Source: Sphingomonadales bacterium 12-68-11 (GTDB taxonomy: Bacteria; Pseudomonadota; Alphaproteobacteria; Sphingomonadales; Sphingomonadaceae). Taken from it: a stretch of DNA of 64,000 nt. The notes under the pieces are model-generated. The model ran no database searches. It saw nothing but the letters and a program-made list of their open reading frames with translations, and was not told the DNA's origin. Below are positions 58,362-64,000 of this stretch, piece by piece. The translations under genes and the position numbers were made by a program. Where the stretch lies: positions 801,643 through 865,642 of the forward strand of contig NCCV01000003.1 of NCBI GenBank assembly GCA_002279825.1, written 5' to 3'. Positions within the stretch are counted from its first letter, which is position 1. Each line of letters starts with the position of its first letter.

Positions 58362-58481
58362 TCCTCCCCTGCAAGGGGAGGGGGACCATGCGAGGCATGG
58401 TGGAGGGGCACGGGCGGCGTCTCACGAGGGTGCCTCTCCACCACCCTGGGGCTATCCCCTTCCCCGTGCCGGGAAGGAGTT
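58362..58481. repeat. Dispersed palindromic repeat, family C
   Basis: CCTCCCCTGCAAGGGGAGG, then a GAGGCATGGTGGAGGGGCA arm and its counterpart TGCCTCTCCACCACCCTGG, ending CCCCTTCCCCGTGCCGGGAA. This is a known style of sphingomonad intergenic element. It fills the space between the carotenoid oxygenase and the convergent hydrolase. Confidence 0.7.
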
Positions 58482-58485
58482 GGGA

Positions 58486-59358
58486 TTACCGCGTCACCCG
58501 CTTCACAAATCCCATCACCATCCGCTCGATCGACTTGATCTCGCTGCCGATCGATTGCGCGGGGCTCAGGTGGTTGTGCCCTGCGAGGTAGTGCATCTCG
58601 GGATAGGCGGCATGGGCCACACCCCAGGCGCCGACGAACTGTGCGGCCTGGCGCTGGAAGTCCTCGGGATCGAATTCCGAGACGGTCAGCATCAGCGGGA
58701 TCGCGGTGTTGAGCAGCCCGGCCATGCACGACGCCGGGCCCCAGCCCGCACGGTCGTCGCCGTAATAGGCGACGTGGAACGGGTTAGGCGTGCAGCTCAG
58801 CGTATCGTAGAGCCCGCTCATCAGGATCGCCCCGGCGATCCCGCCGCCGGCCTGGGCATGATGCGCCTTATGCGCGACATAGCCCGCCACATGCGTCGCG
58901 CCGGCCGACTGGCCCGCCAGCACGATCTTGTCCGGATCGCCGCCGTATTGCGCGACATTGGCCTTGAGCCAGCGCACCACCGCGCCCAAGTCCTCCGGCC
59001 CGGACGGGAACCGGTTTGCCGGCGCCAACCGATAGGTGATCGTTACGCCGACATAGCCGGCCAGTGCCGCGGCCACCCCGATGTTGTCGTAGAACGGCGT
59101 CTCGGCCGAGCGCTTGTCGCCCATCACGAACCCGCCGCCGTGGACGAAGACGAGCACGGGCGCGCCTGCGGTATCGGCCTTGCGGAACAGGTCGAGCCGG
59201 TGGCGCGGGTCATCGCCGTATTGGAGGTCGCGGGTGACTTCGACGATAGGATCGCTGCCCTTGGCGAGGGGCGCGAACAGCGCGGTGGTGCCGGTCAGCA
59301 TCGACGGCGAGATCTCGCGGCCCAGTTCCTCGAGGGCTTTGCGCAAGTCGGGGGTCAT
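58486..59358 (-). CDS. Alpha/beta hydrolase (HSL-type esterase)
   Basis: Protein of 290 residues. Oxyanion motif [10 protein letters not shown] (residues 73-82) and nucleophile S151 in GQSAGATH (G-x-S-x-G) mark the hormone-sensitive-lipase/carboxylesterase group. A D/E pair (SEFDPEDF) and a final His (AGHNHLS) give the triad. It probably hydrolyses an ester or lactone of a catabolic intermediate. It overlaps the alcohol dehydrogenase gene by four bases, so the two are co-translated. Confidence 0.85.
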   Translation of the reverse strand: MTPDLRKALEELGREISPSMLTGTTALFAPLAKGSDPIVEVTRDLQYGDDPRHRLDLFRKADTAGAPVLVFVHGGGFVMGDKRSAETPFYDNIGVAAALAGYVGVTITYRLAPANRFPSGPEDLGAVVRWLKANVAQYGGDPDKIVLAGQSAGATHVAGYVAHKAHHAQAGGGIAGAILMSGLYDTLSCTPNPFHVAYYGDDRAGWGPASCMAGLLNTAIPLMLTVSEFDPEDFQRQAAQFVGAWGVAHAAYPEMHYLAGHNHLSPAQSIGSEIKSIERMVMGFVKRVTR

Positions 59359-60479
59359 GCCTCTCCTTCCATCGTCGGGGCCATCAGTAGCACCGGCTTG
59401 ATCGCCTTGCCCGAATGCGCGTCCTCGAACGCTCGGGCGATCTCTTCGAACGGGTAGAACGTCAGCAGGCGGTCAAACGGGAACCGGCCCTGGCGCCAGA
59501 ATTCGATCAGCCGGGGCAAGAACAGGCCGGGATACGCGTCGCCCCCAAGAATGCCACGCAGCTGCCGCCCGCCGGCGAGCAGGGCGAACATTTGCGGCGC
59601 CCAGGGGCCGCGCGGGGCCGCGACGAAACCGGCCGTGCCGTTCATCGCCAGGCACTCGAGCGCTGCGGTGTGAATCTCGGGCACGGTGGTGGTGTTGAAG
59701 CTGAAACCGACCCCGCGGCCGGTCAGGGCCCGAATCTTGCCCGCGAGGCCCTCCTCGGTGCCGAGGAAGCAGTCGGTCGCGCCGAACTCGCGCGCCAGTT
59801 CGAGCCGCTCGGGGCTCAGATCGACCGCAATGATCCGCTCGGCCCCGACCAGCCGGGCCGCCATGACCGCCGACAGCCCGACCCCGCCGGTGCCGAACAC
59901 CGCCAGGGTATCGCCGAACCCGACCTTGAGCGCCTCGATTACGCCGCCCGCGCCGGTGATTACCCCGCAGCCGAGCGGCCCGAGCTTTTCGAGTGGCAGG
60001 TCGTGCGGCACTTTCACCGCCGTGCGCCACGGCACCACCGCGTGACTTGCGAAGCTCGACTGGCCGAAGAAATGCGAATGCACCGCCTCAGCGCCAGCCG
60101 CCAAGGCGGTCGAGCCGTCGAGCCGCTTGCCCCCGAAGCACAGCGGCATCGCGAGGTCGCAGTAAGTCGGCCGGTTGGCGCGGCAACCTGGGCACCACCC
60201 GCACGAACTGCCGCTCAGGATAACGTGATCGCCGACCGCGAAGCCCGGCACGCCCCCAGGAACGTCGGCTCCGAGCGCCTCGACCACCCCGGCGCCTTCG
60301 TGCCCGAGCACGATCGGATGCGGCGCCATCCGTCCGGGATGCTCGTGGAGGTCGGTGTGGCAGATGCCGGTGGCAACGATCCGCACGCGCATCTCGCCGG
60401 CGCGCGGCTCTTCCTGCTCCAGCTCGACGATTTCAGGCACCGGCGAGGCGCCGCGGCTTATGGCAGCGGTGATTTTCAT
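59355..60479 (-). CDS. Zn-dependent alcohol dehydrogenase
   Basis: Protein of 374 residues, MDR family. Catalytic zinc ligands C40, H60-E61 and C171 are visible, with structural zinc Cys C93, C96, C99 and C107. The NAD-binding GTGGVG is at 196-201. The ATG at 60479 follows GGAG and was chosen over longer ORF starts. The sequence is close to aryl-alcohol dehydrogenase (XylB-like) types. It acts with the downstream hydrolase in one operon. It likely converts an alcohol/aldehyde pair in the same pathway as the nearby aldehyde dehydrogenase and carotenoid oxygenase. Confidence 0.9.
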   Translation of the reverse strand: MKITAAISRGASPVPEIVELEQEEPRAGEMRVRIVATGICHTDLHEHPGRMAPHPIVLGHEGAGVVEALGADVPGGVPGFAVGDHVILSGSSCGWCPGCRANRPTYCDLAMPLCFGGKRLDGSTALAAGAEAVHSHFFGQSSFASHAVVPWRTAVKVPHDLPLEKLGPLGCGVITGAGGVIEALKVGFGDTLAVFGTGGVGLSAVMAARLVGAERIIAVDLSPERLELAREFGATDCFLGTEEGLAGKIRALTGRGVGFSFNTTTVPEIHTAALECLAMNGTAGFVAAPRGPWAPQMFALLAGGRQLRGILGGDAYPGLFLPRLIEFWRQGRFPFDRLLTFYPFEEIARAFEDAHSGKAIKPVLLMAPTMEGEA

Positions 60480-60490
60480 ACCACAACTCC

Positions 60491-60560
60491 GCTCGTGTCG
60501 AGCGAAGTCGAGACACCCGCGCCCGGCATCTCGACTTCGCTCGATGCGAACGGAAGAAGG
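60491..60560. repeat. Dispersed palindromic repeat, family A copy 2
   Basis: Arms GTGTCGAGCGAAGTCGAGA and TCTCGACTTCGCTCGAT flank a GC-rich loop, followed by GAACGGAAGAAGGGTC. Same family as the element at 24592-24681. It sits between the alcohol and aldehyde dehydrogenase genes. Confidence 0.65.
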
Positions 60561-60561
60561 G

Positions 60562-62025
60562 TCATCGACCCTGCCCCAGATGATGGTCATTCTGGATGTC
60601 CGCCACCGGCCCGGTCTGCGTCAGCAGGCTTTTGCGGCGCAGGAAGCGGCGCAGGCTTTCAGGCCCGATCCGCGGGCTGCCGTAGCCCGACCAGCCGAAG
60701 CTGTCCGATCCGAACGTGCGCAGCTTGGCGAAGGTCAGGAACGTATCCTGCAGGAAAATCCCGCCGGCATTGATCCGCCGCCCGATCGCCCTGGCTTCCT
60801 CGGCATCCCCCGCGATCACGCTAGCGGTGAGGCCGAAGGAGGTATCATTGGCGAGGCGGATCGCTTCCTCGGTATCGCGGTAGGCCATGACGGGGATGCA
60901 CGGGCCGAACGTCTCGTCCTGCATGATCAGCATGTCGTGGTTCACGCCCGTCAGTATGGTGGGGCGCAAATACAGGCCGCCGCCGATGTCCTCGATCTCG
61001 CCGCCAGTCACGATCGTCGCGCCCTTGGCGACCGCATCGGCGAGGTGGCGTTTCACGATCTCGGCCTGCGGGGCGAACGTGAACGGCCCGATGTGCCCGG
61101 CGCGCGGATTGTCGCTGTTGAGCCGCACCGCCCGCGCCTTCTCGACCAGCTTGGCGACGAAGGCATCGTGGACGCTCTTATCCACATAGACCCGCTCGAT
61201 CGAATAGCAGACCTGGCCCGTGGCATAGACCGCGCCGCGCAGCACCGCGGTTGCCGCGCGGTTGAGGTCGGCGCTGGCGGTCACAATGCACGGGTCCTTG
61301 CCGCCCAGTTCGAGATTGCAGGGGATCAGCCGCTCGGCGCAGGCGACCGCGACCTTGCGCCCGGTCGGCACCGAGCCGGTGAAGCAGATCGTGTCGGCCT
61401 CGGCGATCACCGCCTGGCCGACTTCGCCGGGGCCGGTCACGTAATCGAACACCGCCGCCAGCTCGGGCACCTCGCGCACCGTCGCGAACAGCGTCTCTAT
61501 GACCCGCGGAGTGACTTCGCTGGGCTTGAGCAGCACCGCGCTGCCCGCGAACAGCGCCGGCACGGCGTCGAGCAGCGCGAGCATCAGCGGCGCGTTCCAG
61601 GGCGATATCACGCCGACGAGCGGGTAAGCGACGACCTGGCTCTCGACCGCGACGGTCGGCATCGAAATGCTCACGCCCTCCCACTTGAGACTCTCGAAGG
61701 CCTTGGGCGCATCCTCCAGCCAGCCGGCCACGTTCCGCATTGTGATGAAGCCCTGGAGATAACTGGTGTGGCAGCCGCCTGTGTCGACCGCGTCAGCTTC
61801 GCCGATATCCGCGGCCCGCGCTCTCACCGCGCCGAGCCAGCGCGCCATCGCCGCGCAGCGGCCACCGACGCCCATCGCTTCCCAGGCGGGTTGGGCGGCG
61901 CGCAGCCGGGCGGCCTTGTCGGCAACTTCCACGCGCGACGATATCGGCAGGCGCAGATCGACCTCGCCCGTGCGCGGATTGCGCACGTCGAGCAGGGCTT
62001 CCCGCGCGACCGTTGCCGATGCCAT
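60562..62025 (-). CDS. Aldehyde dehydrogenase
   Basis: Protein of 487 residues, ALDH superfamily. Catalytic N144 (SPWNAP), K167 (LLKPSEVTP), E239 (LELGG) and the nucleophile C273 (TGQVCYSIE) are present, so it should be active. The ATG at 62025 follows AGGAG by about seven bases; the longer frame to 62190 is not supported. It oxidises an aldehyde to an acid with NAD(P)+. Separated from the alcohol dehydrogenase by a palindromic repeat, but in the same orientation and probable pathway. Confidence 0.9.
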   Translation of the reverse strand: MASATVAREALLDVRNPRTGEVDLRLPISSRVEVADKAARLRAAQPAWEAMGVGGRCAAMARWLGAVRARAADIGEADAVDTGGCHTSYLQGFITMRNVAGWLEDAPKAFESLKWEGVSISMPTVAVESQVVAYPLVGVISPWNAPLMLALLDAVPALFAGSAVLLKPSEVTPRVIETLFATVREVPELAAVFDYVTGPGEVGQAVIAEADTICFTGSVPTGRKVAVACAERLIPCNLELGGKDPCIVTASADLNRAATAVLRGAVYATGQVCYSIERVYVDKSVHDAFVAKLVEKARAVRLNSDNPRAGHIGPFTFAPQAEIVKRHLADAVAKGATIVTGGEIEDIGGGLYLRPTILTGVNHDMLIMQDETFGPCIPVMAYRDTEEAIRLANDTSFGLTASVIAGDAEEARAIGRRINAGGIFLQDTFLTFAKLRTFGSDSFGWSGYGSPRIGPESLRRFLRRKSLLTQTGPVADIQNDHHLGQGR

Positions 62026-62210
62026 CCCATTCTCCTGCTTCCCGTAAGCATGGGTAACGTGTCGAGCGGCTGCGGGATAGCGCGAAGTACGGCCTGGCGC
62101 AGCCGCACCACCGCCCGTCGCGATTGTGCGATGCGGCCGGGAAAGTCTTCTTTTCCATACCGTTAGCCCAATCGACCCGCAGGTTTCCAAGCGGGCAGAG
62201 GAGAGACGCC

Positions 62211-62432
62211 ATGACCGATCAGAATCGCAACCAAGGCCAGGAACAGCAGAACCCGCAGGGTGATCGCGACCGCCAGCAGCAGCAGGGCCAGCAGGACAAA
62301 CAGGGCGGCAATGACCGTCAGCAGGGCGAGCATGGCGATCGAGCCCCGCAGCAGGAACAGCCGGACGATCGCAGCCGTCAGCCCGGCGAAGACCGCAACC
62401 GCCAGGACCAGCAGCCGTCCGAGAACCGCTGA
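62211..62432 (+). CDS. Disordered Gln/Asp/Arg-rich small protein
   Basis: Protein of 73 residues, almost entirely N, Q, D, R, E, G and P, predicted disordered (MTDQNRNQGQEQQNPQGD…). A GGAGAG site precedes the ATG by about eight bases, which supports translation. Not recognised. Such short Q/R-rich proteins are sometimes stress proteins in sphingomonads, but no function is assigned. A strong hairpin follows. Confidence 0.55.
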   Translation: MTDQNRNQGQEQQNPQGDRDRQQQQGQQDKQGGNDRQQGEHGDRAPQQEQPDDRSRQPGEDRNRQDQQPSENR

Positions 62433-62452
62433 TGCGCGCGAAAGCGTAGAAT

Positions 62453-62479
62453 GCAAGGGCCGCCGAGCGCGGCCCTTGC
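62453..62479. terminator. Bidirectional hairpin
   Basis: GCAAGGGCCGC-CGAGC-GCGGCCCTTGC, a perfect 11-bp stem between the disordered-protein gene and the converging receptor. A weak T-rich stretch (TACGTTTA) follows. Confidence 0.65.
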
Positions 62480-62484
62480 TACGT

Positions 62485-64000
62485 TTAGAACCCGGCGCGG
62501 AAGCCGATCCAGGCGGTGCGCGGAATGCCCAGGTCCATCGAGCCGCCCTGGTTGCGGGTGACGATCTCTTCGTCGAGCAGGTTCTCCACACGCGCGACCA
62601 CACTCAGCCGTTCCACGAGCGGTACCTGCACGAACAGGTCGACGGTGGTCGCCGCCGGCAGCAGATCGGTCTGCTGGTCATCCTCGTATTGATCGCCGAC
62701 GTGGCGCACGGTCGCGGCCGCCAGCGCGCCTTCGAAGGGCCGCCAGCTCGCGGTCGCGCTCATGGCCCACTTGGGTGTCTGCGAGGGTGTGAAGCCGTCG
62801 AGCGCGGCGGCCGCGCCGGTGCCGACCTGCTGGGCGTCCGTGTAGGCCAGCGAGCCATCGAACGAGAGCTGCCCGAAGTCGAGTTGCCCGGTCAGTTCGA
62901 TCCCCTGGGCCTGGATCGCGTCGATGTTGCGCCGCTCGCGCAAGTTGGTGCCGATGGTCACATTGGTGATCGCGCCTTCGACCTTGTTGTCAAACACCGT
63001 CGCGGCGAAACGCACGCCCGCCATCGGCGTCCAGTCGATCCCGGCCTCAAAGCCTTCAAGCCGCTCGGGCAGCAGGGCGGCGTTGGCGTTAGTGGTCACG
63101 GGGAATACCACGAACGGGCGATAGAGCTCGTTCGGCGTCGGAAGCCGCAGCCCGCTATAGGCCGCCGCGCGCAGCTTGAGCCCCTCGGTCACTTCGAACA
63201 CCGCTCCCGCGCGGTAGGAGAATTCCCAGTCCGAGCGGTCGGCATAGGCCGTGTCGATGGTCGTCACGCCGGCCGCGTTGACCGAGCGGAAATAGCCACC
63301 CTCGATCGAATAGGAATCGGCGCGCAGGCCTCCGGTCAGCACCAGCGGACCGAGTTCCCAATCGTTCTCGACGAACAGGCCCCAGTCGGTGTTGACCCCG
63401 CCGGCAAAACGCCGCGCGGTCAGCAAGCCGGTGGTGGCGTTGTAGGCATCCTCGGCCAGATCGCCCTCGGCGCGCCGGAAATCGGTGCCGATCCGCAGGG
63501 TGTGCCCGCCGCCAACCGGGGGCCGGACTTCGAGCTTGCCGCCCAGGCCGCTCGCCGGCGTGTCCTTCTGGTCGAGCGAACGCCTGAAGGTGGTCGAGGA
63601 GATCACCGTGTTGTTGAAATTGCGCCACTGGCCATAGACCAGCGCATCGACCTGCCAGGGCCCACGCCCGACCACCCGCGCCGAGATGTCCTGCCCACGG
63701 CTGCCGGTATCGGCGCCGCGGAACCGCAGCACGCGATCGTCCTGGAACACCAGACCGCGCACCTGCACTTCGAGCCTTCCGCCGAGCGGCTGTACGATCT
63801 GCGCGCTCGCCGAACGGGCATTGAACTCGGCCGGCACCGACGCCAGCGCGCGCTGGCTTTCGGGCGTGGTGTAGAACCCATCGCCGCGATCCCAGCGCCC
63901 GCTGAAGATCGCGTAGCCGTCGCCGATCTCGGGCGCGAGCGTGGCCGACAGTTCGGTCTCGGCGCGGTCGTTGATCGAGGCCTGGCCGCTGACCAGGCCC
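62485..64000 (-). CDS. TonB-dependent receptor (N-terminus outside the window)
   Basis: C-terminal ~505 residues of a TonB-dependent outer-membrane receptor. The frame runs off the right edge; the plug is outside and only barrel is seen. Barrel strands such as FRGADTGSRGQDISARVVG, ELTGQLDFGQLSFDGSLAYT and VDLFVQVPLVERLSVVARVE are typical. The end RTAWIGFRAGF gives the terminal Phe signal. It may bring in the substrate of the neighbouring catabolic genes, but no evidence in the sequence ties it to one compound. Confidence 0.88.
   Translation of the reverse strand, partial: GLVSGQASINDRAETELSATLAPEIGDGYAIFSGRWDRGDGFYTTPESQRALASVPAEFNARSASAQIVQPLGGRLEVQVRGLVFQDDRVLRFRGADTGSRGQDISARVVGRGPWQVDALVYGQWRNFNNTVISSTTFRRSLDQKDTPASGLGGKLEVRPPVGGGHTLRIGTDFRRAEGDLAEDAYNATTGLLTARRFAGGVNTDWGLFVENDWELGPLVLTGGLRADSYSIEGGYFRSVNAAGVTTIDTAYADRSDWEFSYRAGAVFEVTEGLKLRAAAYSGLRLPTPNELYRPFVVFPVTTNANAALLPERLEGFEAGIDWTPMAGVRFAATVFDNKVEGAITNVTIGTNLRERRNIDAIQAQGIELTGQLDFGQLSFDGSLAYTDAQQVGTGAAAALDGFTPSQTPKWAMSATASWRPFEGALAAATVRHVGDQYEDDQQTDLLPAATTVDLFVQVPLVERLSVVARVENLLDEEIVTRNQGGSMDLGIPRTAWIGFRAGF

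Noticed and set aside
1..64000. tRNA, rRNA or known riboswitch
   Set aside because: No cloverleaf, conserved rRNA stretch or recognisable aptamer was found by eye; short or divergent ncRNAs cannot be excluded without a covariance search.

Overview
The window is high-GC DNA from a Sphingomonadales-type alphaproteobacterium (Novosphingobium/Sphingomonas-like). This is inferred from codon use, several large TonB-dependent receptors, a carotenoid/lignostilbene-type oxygenase beside aldehyde and alcohol dehydrogenases, and dispersed palindromic intergenic repeats. No rRNA, tRNA, CRISPR, transposase or integrase gene was recognised, and the sequence reads as chromosomal.

Layout. 1-2.7 kb: 3' part of a DING/PstS-type phosphate-binding protein and two convergent YkgJ-type cysteine-cluster proteins. 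2.8-23.2 kb, minus strand: a two-partner secretion (TPS) operon in the order tpsB, ExbB-like protein with DUF2341/LamG-like ectodomain, exbD, TonB-like protein, putative porin, a 4373-residue filamentous haemagglutinin, and a secreted retropepsin-like protease. 23.3-27.4 kb: SleB-type cell-wall hydrolase, two coupled unknown genes behind a Fur-like operator, and an IlvD/EDD dehydratase. 27.5-32.8 kb: tandem G8-domain secreted proteins, the first frameshifted. 32.8-36.3 kb: two small membrane proteins, a YadA-type trimeric adhesin and an AT-rich non-coding stretch. 36.3-43.8 kb: FAD oxidoreductase, a PhoB-like regulator with a degenerate receiver, a TonB-dependent receptor with a lipoprotein partner, and a TPR protein. 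43.9-55.7 kb: lytic transglycosylase-virB2-B3-B4-B6-B9-B10-B11 followed by ppk1 and ppx. 55.7-64 kb: a lysine-rich histone-like protein, then a catabolic block (SnoaL-like, carotenoid oxygenase, alpha/beta hydrolase, alcohol and aldehyde dehydrogenases), a disordered small protein and a truncated TonB-dependent receptor.

Two gene systems stand out. First, a near-perfect Pho box (CTGTCAC-N4-CTGTCAT, 43926-43943) lies directly before a compact VirB operon that runs into the polyphosphate genes ppk1-ppx. A second Pho-box-like site follows ppx, a weaker one precedes the PhoB-like regulator, and the window opens with a phosphate-binding protein. This suggests a phosphate-starvation-controlled type IV secretion-like machine. 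The cluster lacks VirB5, VirB7, VirB8 and VirD4. Second, the TPS operon carries its own ExbB-ExbD-TonB set and a porin. TPS export is normally regarded as independent of TonB, so this looks like an energised or regulated adhesin system, possibly with a dedicated surface protease.

All family assignments are from motif reading. No database search or computation was run.
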